Assembly (NCBI GenBank): GCA_016926235.1
Contig: JAFGOZ010000710.1
Location: forward strand, 1-6,761
Length of the DNA: 6,761 bases
Reading direction: 5' to 3'
From: Bacteroidales bacterium
GTDB taxonomy: Bacteria; Bacteroidota; Bacteroidia; Bacteroidales; UBA10428
Below the pieces are notes generated by a model. It saw only the letters and a list, made by a program, of their open reading frames with translations, was not told the origin of the DNA and did no database searches. Position numbers and translations under genes: made by a program. Of the stretch, positions 1 to 6,655 are shown piece by piece. Numbering within the stretch: position 1 is the stretch's first letter; every line of letters begins with the position of its first letter.

Positions 1-327
1 ACCAATATCAGCCGTGGTCAATACCGGTACCTTTGGTTCTTCTGTTGTAAATGACATCACGCTTCCATAACCAGTGCCGGCGATATTGGTGGCATAAGCC
101 CTTACATAATAGGTGGTTCCAGGTATTAAACCAGCAATGTCGCTCGTAAATGTATCCTCCCCTGTACCATCATTGGTTTTATTGTCAGAAACCGTAGGTG
201 TTTGGTCTGTACTCCAGCATACCCCACGAGTGGTTACAGTTCCCCCGCCATCAGAGGTAATTGTACCTCCGCATCGCGCGGTTGTTTGTGTTATTAAACC
301 AATATCGGCCGTGGTCAATACCGGTAC
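1..327 (-). repeat. Tandem 297-bp (99-codon) module repeat inside the lipoprotein gene
   Basis: Bases 298-327 and 1-30 are the starts of two consecutive modules, both encoding VPVLTTADIG. They differ at one base in 30 (29 identical), with an offset of 297 bp, exactly 99 codons. The repeat unit is therefore in frame, and the array probably continues to the left of the window. Bases just inside each module (31 onward versus 328 onward) encode the end of the preceding unit and differ. Confidence 0.8.
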
Positions 328-810
328 TGTTGCATTTAGTTCTGGCATTTCTCCAATAAGAGTAATTGATATAGAAATTGTTTCTTTTATAGTCCCGACA
401 TCATAATAACAAGCGAAATATTCACAAATTTGACCTTGAGAGTACCATGATCTACTACATGAACTCCCATCAACTTTGCAATTAAAAACGATATCATGTA
501 ATTCCCATATTACAATAATTTCATCTTCATCTGAAACATCAATCGTAATCGAATTGATTGTTTCACCTGCGTTACATTCAAAGCTTTGCACGTTTTCAGA
601 TAGTGTCTGCCAGACACTATTGGCGTAACCGTAACTAAAAAGAACCAATGTTACTTGCTCTGTCGTATATTCAACCTCAACTTTAAAATCGTTTTGTACT
701 GTAGGCGTTTCCTTGGTTTGCTCAGGTTCCGTTGAATTCTTTTTATGGCAGTTGACAGTTGTAAGTAAAACAAGAGAAATCACTGTTAGAAATAAAACTG
801 GATTTCGCAT
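1..810 (-). CDS. Repeat-containing surface lipoprotein, partial (C-terminus beyond the left edge)
   Basis: The reading frame is open for 270 codons from an ATG at 808-810 to base 1, so the C-terminus is missing. AAGGAG (818-823) lies 7 nt upstream of the start. Residues 1-20 form a hydrophobic signal peptide followed by Cys21 (context TTVNC), suggesting a lipoprotein; Asn at -1 of the lipobox is unusual. Residues 40-150 are a beta-rich, cysteine-containing region I do not recognise. From residue 162 there is a module of about 99 residues starting VPVLTTADIG and containing RGVCWST, GLIPGTTYYVRAYATN and GTGYG. This style of Fn3-like repeat is common in secreted proteins of Bacteroidota and relatives. 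A second copy begins at residue 261 and is cut by the edge. The module suggests a surface or adhesive role, but no catalytic function is visible. It lies 167 bp downstream of the arylsulfotransferase-like gene. Confidence 0.85.
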   Translation of the reverse strand, partial: MRNPVLFLTVISLVLLTTVNCHKKNSTEPEQTKETPTVQNDFKVEVEYTTEQVTLVLFSYGYANSVWQTLSENVQSFECNAGETINSITIDVSDEDEIIVIWELHDIVFNCKVDGSSCSRSWYSQGQICEYFACYYDVGTIKETISISITLIGEMPELNATVPVLTTADIGLITQTTARCGGTITSDGGGTVTTRGVCWSTDQTPTVSDNKTNDGTGEDTFTSDIAGLIPGTTYYVRAYATNIAGTGYGSVMSFTTEEPKVPVLTTADIG

Positions 811-977
811 TTAAAAGCTCCTTAGTCTGTAAAATGTTTTAATATTTACCAGCTAATCCTGATCACAGGTTCAAACACAACCGACAATTTTCCGGAATAT
901 CACATTTTAGAACAAACTCTCAAATACCCAAAAAAAGGCGCGTTTTTGAATCCCGTAGATTAGGTGCCAACATAGCT

Positions 978-3149
978 TTACCTTAGCAGCATTAATTTCT
1001 TTTTTTCTGAATATTCACAAATTTCCAATTTATATAAATATGTACCGCTTGGTAATCCTTTTGGGTGCCAGGTTGTTTTTTGTTCACCCTCATTTTGAAA
1101 TTCATTGACCAATGTTTCTATTTCCTGACCTGAAAGATTGTAGATTCTTAATGTAACATTATTGGATTCCTGTAAACTATATTTTATTGTCGTTGATGGA
1201 TTAAAAGGATTTGGAAAGTTTTGCATCAATTTAAAACAATTTGGATGCATATTCTCATTTGATGAGATGTCAGATTCGGCCAGCTCGGTTAGAGTAACAT
1301 TATCAAAATAACAATTCACATTAGATGCACCACACATAAATATCAAACGGGCATCATAATCGGTTGGATCTGTCATTTCAAATTCATAGCGATAATGATT
1401 CATGTGAGTTGTTATACTGATCAGTGATATTTTGGAATAGTCAGCCCAATTTCCGCTGTTTTTAGTGACCGCCGGGCCTATAATACGATTCGCGTCGGCT
1501 CTGGCATCAAACTCCAAAATATATTTTCTGCCAAAAATGACAGGAAAACCTGCCTGAATGAGCATGACTTCCCAGTATCCCGTGCTGCCGTCACTAATTT
1601 GAACCTGATATTTACCCTCATTTACTGAGCCGGTGGCTTGTGCCGTAGAATTAGCCCAAAAACCCCAATTTGCTTGTCCGGCAGAAAAATCACCATTTAC
1701 AATTAATTCTGCATCTGGTTTTATCACTGGATTCACAATAATATTCACTACATCCGAAAAATCGCTCATTTGATCATTTTGATCCATGGCGCTCACTTTA
1801 AAATAGTACTCTGAATCATTATCCAGATTGGTTAATTCGGCATAGGTTTTTGATGTGCTAGTCAGCAGATCGGACGCATCAGATGTTTTTCCTCCATACA
1901 CCTGATATTCTTTTACATTGGGATCCCCGAATTTATTGAAAATGAGGCATACGCCATTCTCAATACTTTCAGCCAGCAGATAGGGCTTCAGCATCATGCC
2001 TTCCCAGTCAAAACGGAAAGATCGATAGCCGGATACGCCCTGTACTTCAATTTCAAAAACAATATTGTTATCTATATCCACCTCGCAGGCGTACAACGGT
2101 GGCCATTCTGAAAAATCCATATATGTATTGCCATTGACCAATCTCTGCACTGAGCCCATCATACAGGAATAATTCATCTTAGGATATTGATATTCCCAAA
2201 CTTTTTCCGCAGTTTTCGCGATCGGATCAATTTTGTACTCCACCGCGCGTGTAAACTGCGGTTCGCGATTATTGCCGTTGTCATAGATAGTATAATGGTT
2301 TCGTTTATCTGGAACAGGCAGGGCATGATGCTGATATGAAATCATGATATTCTCTTTTAAAAAAGTAAATTCATTGTTAGCTCCCCCCAGTCTCCAAATA
2401 AAATCACCTGTAATGCTATTGATCTTGGCCACTTCGCTGAAGTTGCGCAGGGAAATAATATAATGCCCGTCATAATCAATGGCAATGGAGTTTAGATGAA
2501 TATAATCAATTGAGTATTGTTGTATATCCTCTTCGGAGTCTTCAATATTCAGATGGTTCCAACCATTCCATTCCCAGTACAAATGGCCGTCACTGTCCAC
2601 TTCCTGAATATTATTATCAGTAACCTTTACACTGGTTTTTCCATTGGGAATGATCTGGCTCATATCGATCGTCGTGTCATATTCACAGATAAGCAGGCCA
2701 TGACCATTTGGCAGTAAAATGAATTCATGATTGTCAGTCCTGAAATTACCAACACATCGAAATGTATCGATCTCAACGAAATTTTTATCCAATATCACAT
2801 GAAAACCATCATCAGCATGGAGATTTTTATAAAATGACAATAATCCGTTCGGCTGTACCTTAAAGTTTTCACAGCCAATAGAATTACGTGAGTATTTACG
2901 GTAAAAATACGGAGTACCGTCGTTTTCACAAATGACAATGTACACGCCAAAGAAACCGTCTGTAAATGATGAGGAAAAAAATATTCGTCCCGAGGCGGTT
3001 TTACCATACAGTGAAGCTGAAATGGCAGGAAAATCACCAGGCACAGCCACACCATTGATCGTATTGACCTTGGCATGAATACTGGTGCACATTAAAATTA
3101 TAAGGTAAACTTTCGGATTTAATAAATAGAGTCGAGGATTGTATTTCAA
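978..3149 (-). CDS. Secreted arylsulfotransferase (ASST)-like protein with Fn3, CBM-like and T9SS sorting domains
   Basis: This is a complete 723-residue protein that starts at TTG. AAAGGA 7 nt upstream supports this start, and the next in-frame ATG (residue 20) would cut the signal peptide. Residues 1-26 are a signal peptide (probable cleavage after CTSIHA). Residues 30-390 resemble the ASST beta-propeller family, which moves sulfate between phenolic compounds. Visible motifs are DYIHLNS (His218), SLRNFSEVAKIN (Arg235), SYQHHA (His274/275) and IYDNGNNR (290-295). As I recall, these match the active-site His, Arg and catalytic His regions of Escherichia coli AssT. Residues 390-474 look like an Fn3 domain. 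Residues 480-622 (ELIVNGDF to CYFDNVTL) look like a CBM4/9-type carbohydrate-binding fold. Residues 640-723 (QNFPNPFNPSTTIKYSL, then SGTYLYKLE) are a T9SS sorting domain. The mature protein is probably exported to the surface. Activity and substrate are not shown by sequence. Confidence 0.85.
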   Translation of the reverse strand: MKYNPRLYLLNPKVYLIILMCTSIHAKVNTINGVAVPGDFPAISASLYGKTASGRIFFSSSFTDGFFGVYIVICENDGTPYFYRKYSRNSIGCENFKVQPNGLLSFYKNLHADDGFHVILDKNFVEIDTFRCVGNFRTDNHEFILLPNGHGLLICEYDTTIDMSQIIPNGKTSVKVTDNNIQEVDSDGHLYWEWNGWNHLNIEDSEEDIQQYSIDYIHLNSIAIDYDGHYIISLRNFSEVAKINSITGDFIWRLGGANNEFTFLKENIMISYQHHALPVPDKRNHYTIYDNGNNREPQFTRAVEYKIDPIAKTAEKVWEYQYPKMNYSCMMGSVQRLVNGNTYMDFSEWPPLYACEVDIDNNIVFEIEVQGVSGYRSFRFDWEGMMLKPYLLAESIENGVCLIFNKFGDPNVKEYQVYGGKTSDASDLLTSTSKTYAELTNLDNDSEYYFKVSAMDQNDQMSDFSDVVNIIVNPVIKPDAELIVNGDFSAGQANWGFWANSTAQATGSVNEGKYQVQISDGSTGYWEVMLIQAGFPVIFGRKYILEFDARADANRIIGPAVTKNSGNWADYSKISLISITTHMNHYRYEFEMTDPTDYDARLIFMCGASNVNCYFDNVTLTELAESDISSNENMHPNCFKLMQNFPNPFNPSTTIKYSLQESNNVTLRIYNLSGQEIETLVNEFQNEGEQKTTWHPKGLPSGTYLYKLEICEYSEKKKLMLLR

Positions 3150-3292
3150 TCGTTTTTCCTTTCTAAAAATACTGATATATTATCACATAACCGATTTTGT
3201 ATAAGCGGTGGCTGCCCGACATTCAGCTGGCACAGATTCCCGCCTAAACAAACCAGTGTTTTTCCATCCGCTTTATAGGATATACTGGCTAT
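3146..3292 (-). pseudogene. Probable 3' remnant of a WD40/PD40-type propeller gene
   Basis: Between the membrane-protein gene and the ASST-like gene there is a 48-codon minus-strand frame with no usable start codon. Its translation begins IASISYKADGKTLVCLGG and continues NLCQLNVGQPPL. The piece SISYKADGKTLVCLGG resembles a propeller blade core of the 'SPDGKTL' type. Its TGA (3146-3148) overlaps the TTG start of the ASST-like gene (3147-3149), the arrangement expected of translationally coupled neighbours. The stretch is clearly richer in GC than the membrane-protein gene that replaces its 5' part. I infer that an upstream partner gene was truncated when the AT-rich gene arrived. With only 48 codons, chance cannot be excluded. 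Confidence 0.35.
3157..3162 (-). promoter_or_regulatory. Ribosome binding site that fixes the TTG start of the ASST-like gene
   Basis: On the minus strand AAAGGA lies 7 nt before the TTG at 3147-3149. No ATG or GTG is available in frame before residue 20, and starting there would remove most of the signal peptide, so the TTG start is preferred. Confidence 0.6.
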
Positions 3293-4203
3293 TCACCTTC
3301 ATGCACAATAATTTTAAAAACTCCAAGATATTTAGAAATAATTACTAATAAAGGAATAGCCATAAGTATTACTCCCATTGATATAAAATGAGTAATAAAA
3401 TATAAACTTTCAGAGATTGGTAATTCTTTTATAAGATGAATAAGTCCCCAAATAATAGTAAATCCAATCGGGAATGCAATTAACCAAAGAGTAGCCAAAC
3501 CTTTATAAGTGAATGATAACTTTGATTTACAATTATTGCATTCCCATTTTGGTAATTGAAATAACAAACTTAATTGCATATTCATTAATGCAATTAACCA
3601 AGGTTGGCGAGTTTTACATTTTGGGCATGTTGGTACTTTACTTTGATTATCGGATATAATATTTCTATGATCGTCTTCATGCTTTCTTTGCTTTGCATAA
3701 AGATCATTTAATTCAGAAAGTTTTGGACGATAGTGTATTAAACCTAATATCCAGAAAGAAAAGAACACTAATAATATGTTTATATTACCTGAGATCATAT
3801 ATAAAATAATTGGTAATACGGCGATAATAATTAATACTATCAAGGAAATATCTATATACAATTTATATCTTGAACAATAATCGCTTGATTTGAAAGGTAA
3901 AATTGTTGTAATAAAATCGTTAAGTTTGTCATTATGCAAAATGGTTTTTTTAATTCTTGGCAAAATAAGGAAAACGATCAACACAATAAATAGATTGATT
4001 ACTAGTAATTTTAGAAATGCAGAATCTGAAAATAATTTTTCTTTCTTCATGTATGAATTATTACTGGCAATTTTATCAGGTGTCAATTGAGTTCCAATAA
4101 ATATCATATAGCTTAAGAAAAGTATTTGTATACATAATACTATTTTCCAAAACCTTTTTATTTTACGAAATCTATTTTCAATATTATTATTTGCAGAGTC
4201 CAA
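3289..4203 (-). CDS. Multi-pass membrane protein with a central CPKC/CNNC zinc ribbon, function unknown
   Basis: This is a complete 304-residue protein that I do not recognise as a named family. The start is TTG with AAGGAG 5 nt upstream; the first in-frame ATG is residue 33, inside the first membrane segment. Hydrophobic segments lie at about 20-38, 65-83, 116-137, 141-157, 237-257 and 270-289, so about six membrane spans. Between spans four and five is a soluble loop with CPKC (193-196) and CNNC (222-225), a four-cysteine zinc-ribbon pattern that could bind a metal or a partner. The N-terminus is basic (RFRKIKRFWK) and there is no cleavable signal. Sampled lines of the gene are about 22-30 % GC, well below the ASST-like gene and somewhat below the propeller gene, suggesting different ancestry. 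It lies between two T9SS cargo genes with no obvious functional link, behind a REP-like palindrome. Confidence 0.75.
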   Translation of the reverse strand: MDSANNNIENRFRKIKRFWKIVLCIQILFLSYMIFIGTQLTPDKIASNNSYMKKEKLFSDSAFLKLLVINLFIVLIVFLILPRIKKTILHNDKLNDFITTILPFKSSDYCSRYKLYIDISLIVLIIIAVLPIILYMISGNINILLVFFSFWILGLIHYRPKLSELNDLYAKQRKHEDDHRNIISDNQSKVPTCPKCKTRQPWLIALMNMQLSLLFQLPKWECNNCKSKLSFTYKGLATLWLIAFPIGFTIIWGLIHLIKELPISESLYFITHFISMGVILMAIPLLVIISKYLGVFKIIVHEGE

Positions 4204-4208
4204 TTTAT

Positions 4209-4214
4209 CTCCTT
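4209..4214 (-). promoter_or_regulatory. Ribosome binding site supporting the TTG start of the membrane-protein gene
   Basis: A strong AAGGAG on the minus strand sits 5 nt before the TTG at 4201-4203. It decides for the TTG start, since the next ATG is 32 codons further in. Confidence 0.65.
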
Positions 4215-4241
4215 TTTATTTACAGTATAACGAAATAATAA

Positions 4242-4304
4242 CCGCCGGGTGCCCGTGCCACACGTTGTTCTTTTTTAGTTTAATTTAATGGTATGGCCAC
4301 CCGG
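4242..4304. repeat. REP/MITE-like imperfect palindrome with GC-rich arms and an AT-rich loop
   Basis: Arms 4245-4261 and 4288-4304 are inverted repeats of 17 positions. The outer 7 bp are perfect (CCGGGTG with CACCCGG), then further pairs follow with three mismatches in all and one G-T wobble at the inner end. The spacer 4262-4287 is AT-rich. The left end carries the 14-mer CCGCCGGGTGCCCG (4242-4255), which recurs at 6543-6556. The arm also contains CGTGTGGCA on the minus strand (4256-4264), a motif repeated elsewhere in the gene-free DNA. The element lies between the stop of the propeller gene (4334) and the start of the membrane-protein gene (4203). It could be a mobile REP-like element, or a structure in the leader of the downstream gene. 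It lacks the T-run of a classical terminator directly after the stem. Confidence 0.65.
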
Positions 4305-4333
4305 ACTACTTTTCAAATATAATATCTGCTTGA

Positions 4334-5824
4334 TTATTTAATGATCAACATTTTACGTGTTTTACAAATATGATTGGCTTCAAATTTCAGAATATAAAGA
4401 CCGCTGTGAAAATTTGAGAAATCAAACATATAGTTATATATGCCTTGATTCAAATCTTGATTGAGGAGAGACTGAATGTATCGGCCTTGATTATCATATA
4501 GGAAAAGTCTTGCACGAGCATTTCCCGGCAGGTTAAAGATAATATGAGTCTCAGCACTAAATGGATTGGGATAATTTAATAAACTGATATAATCGACCTC
4601 TTTTTCGGGGATAGATAAATCACAGGGAGATTTATGGTAACTTGTTGAACCGGTATTCTGTATATCTCGAAATACCTTCGGCCAAATTGCATTTTTATCC
4701 AAACCATTACTTAAAGACCGTACAGAATAGACGTTGCCTTTGATATCCACACAAATTAAATTACCTTCATTGTCCAATGTCGGTGACTTGACAACCAAAT
4801 TATGGGTTTTCATTTCCCACATTAGATCTCCATTAAGAGATGAAACAGCTTTTAATGTTGTATCATAACAGGAAAAATAAATCAAATTATCAGAACCCAG
4901 AATCATTGGAGAACTGATAGTGGCAGTCATTGCCTTTTTCCATTTTAAAATTCCAAGATCTGTGAAATGAAATATCGTATCGGCATACCCTATGAAAAAA
5001 TGCCCTTCGCAGTCGATAACAGGCGCATGAACGATTCCGAACTTTTTTTCTGTTATCGAATTTCCGAGGTTGTCTAAAATAGATAATTTATTGTCCATTT
5101 TAAAAAATATCTCGCCTGCGTAACCAATCGATAATACACCTATAGTTTCACAATAATATTCTTTCTGCCATTTCACATTTAGGCTTGAATCCAATAAGCA
5201 AATCGTGTGTTGAACCGGACTATCAGGAGAATAATTGCCCGTATCAAATACAATATGATTAAAAATATCACAACGGATTTGTCCTAAGTATAGACCTGAG
5301 AAACCGGATTTTTGTGCAGATTCAATCACAGCATGCTTTTTTAATGTGCCGTCTGGATTGAGTAAAACGAAATCGTGTTTTTTTAAGTTTCTATTTTGTC
5401 CGATACATAATGTGCCATCCGATAAGATCGCAATGTTTGTTTGACCTAAATAATCCATGGAAACTTCAGTGAAATACACCCATTTTGTGTTGCCCTCACG
5501 ATCTATCGCAATAACTTTTAAGGCGTCCTTTGTTAATATATAGATACAGCCGTTGTCATCGATGACGGGTGCCCGTATGAAACCATAATCATCGAACAAT
5601 GTATAATTCAATTTCCAATTCAGCCTTCCATGGCGACTGATCGAATACAAGGTATCTGTATCATGCAGATAAATATTGTTTTCCGTGTCAACGGCAATAT
5701 CAAAAACAACACGACGACACTGATCAATTTGATAAATCCAATTCAATCCATTCGTATATAATGCTTCAGTATAGAAAATAATATTGAATAGAATAATTAC
5801 AGGAACGTAAATAAGATTCTTCAT
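4334..5824 (-). CDS. Secreted PQQ-type beta-propeller protein with T9SS sorting domain
   Basis: This is a complete 496-residue protein starting at ATG, with AAGGA 9 nt upstream (5834-5838) and a closer GGAG. Residues 1-21 are a signal peptide. Residues 25-395 contain repeated blades. Their strand pieces are WIYQID (29), LNWKLN (68), TKWVYF (113), VKWQKE (217), LKWKKA (293) and LMWEMK (334). They alternate with 'APVIDDNGCIYI'-type turns at 85, 267, 305 and 347. WPKVFRDIQNTGS (381-393) is the WP.FR...NTG motif often seen beside PQQ-like repeats. Such propellers usually act as binding or scaffold domains, and I see no quinone-enzyme residues. Residues 411-496 (YPNPFSAETHIIFNLPGN, then SGLYILKFE, ending in a basic KTRKMLIIK) are a T9SS C-terminal sorting domain, implying export across the outer membrane. 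Its ligand is unknown. It is the first complete gene after the repeat-rich right part of the window. Confidence 0.85.
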   Translation of the reverse strand: MKNLIYVPVIILFNIIFYTEALYTNGLNWIYQIDQCRRVVFDIAVDTENNIYLHDTDTLYSISRHGRLNWKLNYTLFDDYGFIRAPVIDDNGCIYILTKDALKVIAIDREGNTKWVYFTEVSMDYLGQTNIAILSDGTLCIGQNRNLKKHDFVLLNPDGTLKKHAVIESAQKSGFSGLYLGQIRCDIFNHIVFDTGNYSPDSPVQHTICLLDSSLNVKWQKEYYCETIGVLSIGYAGEIFFKMDNKLSILDNLGNSITEKKFGIVHAPVIDCEGHFFIGYADTIFHFTDLGILKWKKAMTATISSPMILGSDNLIYFSCYDTTLKAVSSLNGDLMWEMKTHNLVVKSPTLDNEGNLICVDIKGNVYSVRSLSNGLDKNAIWPKVFRDIQNTGSTSYHKSPCDLSIPEKEVDYISLLNYPNPFSAETHIIFNLPGNARARLFLYDNQGRYIQSLLNQDLNQGIYNYMFDFSNFHSGLYILKFEANHICKTRKMLIIK

Positions 5825-5954
5825 CTCTCCAAATCCTTAACAGATAAATTGTATGGCCTGTGTCATGCTGACTTCGTCTTCGAATAATTCAAAGGCTCTT
5901 GTCCTGTTTTCATCTGGTCGACGGTGCTGCGAAACCAGTCGGGGGTGGTTGGGA

Positions 5955-6020
5955 GTGCCACACGATTTTAATCATGTCATTCGTTCGATGTCCCCTGCGG
6001 AGGTTGTGCCAGACGATTCT
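5955..6020. repeat. Direct repeat of a REP-like head motif, 51 bp apart
   Basis: Bases 5955-5969 (GTGCCACACGATTTT) and 6006-6020 (GTGCCAGACGATTCT) agree at 13 of 15 positions. The core, read on the minus strand as CGTGTGGCA or CGTCTGGCA, also occurs at 4256-4264 (minus) and 6581-6589 (plus). All four sites lie outside genes. This supports a small dispersed repeat family; the boundaries of this particular copy are unclear. Confidence 0.5.
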
Positions 6021-6047
6021 TCCACGGTTTCCCTAGAGACCGTGGGA
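6020..6047. repeat. Hairpin-forming inverted repeat
   Basis: CCACGGT (6022-6028) and ACCGTGG (6039-6045) are perfect inverted copies with a 10-nt loop. Two more outer positions pair, one as a wobble. No T-run follows on either strand, so it is not a standard terminator. It abuts the REP-like direct repeat and may be part of the same element. Confidence 0.5.
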
Positions 6048-6450
6048 ACCAGGGAAGGATCAAATCATTTGGCTATTACAGAAATAATCGTCTATCTTCT
6101 TTGGCATTGTGTATTTAACTTAAATTATAAAAATACATGACTTTTCCGAGTTTTGGACAAATATTTTCTTTTCAGAACAATCAAATACTTCCAATAAGAA
6201 TTTTTTACTGCGCGAAAGATGTCTAAATTGTAAAGTAAGATATTTATAAAATATTAAGAATTTTTTATAAAATCAAATCAATTTATTATATCGAGCACAC
6301 CTAATGACTATACCCGTATTAATCGACCTTTAATGCAACAATGCTGTGATAGCAGTGTAAAAGATAATTATTTAATTGGGCATGATAAATTGTGAAGTCA
6401 TCGCACAAAAAGCGGCCAAAAGCATACCAATTTAGAGGATCATATTCAGG

Positions 6451-6482
6451 CAAAAATAAAATCCTGTGGCATATACAGGATT
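6451..6482 (-). terminator. Candidate Rho-independent terminator (minus strand)
   Basis: Read on the minus strand, AATCCTGT and ACAGGATT (6475-6482 and 6460-6467) form a perfect 8-bp stem around a 7-nt loop. The stem runs directly into TTATTTTTG. The stem is only moderately GC-rich. It lies 38 nt beyond the tRNA 3'-end fragment and about 170 nt beyond the transposase stop, so it could end either transcript. It would isolate the propeller gene from transcription entering from the right. Confidence 0.55.
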
Positions 6483-6520
6483 CATTCTTCTGTCTGTAAA
6501 TCACGGGTGAATAAATCTTG

Positions 6521-6544
6521 TCGGGGCGAGGAGATTTGAACTCC
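6521..6544 (-). pseudogene. tRNA 3'-end fragment (T arm plus acceptor strand), proline-like
   Basis: The 24 bases on the minus strand fit tRNA positions 50-73 exactly: GGAG, T loop TTCAAAT, CTCC, T65, acceptor strand CGCCCCG and discriminator A73. The G53-C61 pair and the TTC of the T loop are canonical. Position 49 would be C, which does not pair with T65, and no CGGGGCG 5' acceptor strand lies at the expected distance, so the tRNA is not complete. CCA is not encoded (CAA follows), which is normal in some bacteria. An acceptor ending in G72 and A73 with CGCCCCG fits tRNA-Pro, but this is inference. The fragment meets the 14-mer repeat CCGCCGGGTGCCCG at 6543, and a terminator-like hairpin follows 38 nt downstream. 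Confidence 0.65.
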
Positions 6545-6606
6545 GCCGGGTGCCCGATATTTCGCCAAATTGCCTTTAAGCGTGTGGCATGTGGACTTGT
6601 CCCATG
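6543..6606. repeat. REP-like repeat patch between the transposase end and the tRNA fragment
   Basis: The patch starts with CCGCCGGGTGCCCG (6543-6556), identical to 4242-4255. CGTGTGGCA follows at 6581-6589, and overlapping its end is a near-perfect palindrome at 6588-6606 (CATG, bulged T, GGAC, TT, GTCC, CATG). A short conserved head followed by a hairpin is the usual layout of REP sequences. It lies about 50-110 nt downstream of the RAYT-like stop codon, where such elements are often found. The spacing of parts differs from the 4242-4304 copy, so the copies are diverged or composite. Confidence 0.5.
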
Positions 6607-6655
6607 TCAACGTAACTTTATAGGATCGATGTGTGAGAATAATACTGCCATCAAA

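Larger units (their letters stand above)
5839..6450. other. Gene-free intergenic stretch with REP-like motifs, AT-rich to the right
   Basis: I find no credible gene here. Bases 5920-6060 are relatively GC-rich and carry repeat motifs (CGTGTGGCA and CGTCTGGCA on the minus strand) and a hairpin at 6020-6047. Bases 6120-6300 are very AT-rich and contain two copies of TAAGAATTTTTTA, 60 bp apart (6195-6207 and 6255-6267). The minus-strand promoter of the propeller gene should be in this stretch, but I see no convincing -35/-10 pair. Confidence 0.6.

Noticed and set aside
113..406. Plus-strand ORF opposite the lipoprotein gene
   Set aside because: It is antisense to the module repeat, and its sequence is explained by the minus-strand coding frame.
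900..977. Possible terminator after the ASST-like gene, T-run near 930-937 on the minus strand
   Set aside because: The GC-rich bases beside the T-run do not form a stem with an adequate loop; only about 3 bp could pair.
2795..3076. Second minus-strand frame within the ASST-like gene
   Set aside because: It lies fully inside the real gene in another frame and has no domain or start signal of its own.
4224..4229. TATACT (minus) as -10 box for the membrane-protein gene
   Set aside because: No acceptable -35 hexamer at 16-18 nt; the region is AT-rich enough for this by chance.
4314..4321. TATATTTG (minus), matching the Bacteroidota TAnnTTTG promoter box
   Set aside because: The partner TTTG is missing at the usual distance; the nearest candidate is GTTG 24 nt away, and the phylum is uncertain.
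5564..5576. CGGGTGCCCG inside the propeller gene, like the intergenic 14-mer
   Set aside because: It is a 10-base partial match within well-explained coding sequence and without the flanking motif, so probably chance.
5866..5890. Resemblance to a GTCATGCTGA-type intergenic repeat
   Set aside because: Only about 10 bases match what I recall and no palindrome follows.
6124..6129. TATAAT (minus) upstream of the propeller gene
   Set aside because: No -35 partner, nearly 300 bp from the start codon, and in AT-rich DNA.
5853..6140. Plus-strand ORF of 95 codons
   Set aside because: It has no ribosome binding site, no recognisable protein motif, and overlaps the REP-like repeats and hairpin.
6319..6504. 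Minus-strand ORF of 61 codons starting at GTG
   Set aside because: It has no Shine-Dalgarno site, no recognisable motif, and runs through the terminator-like hairpin.
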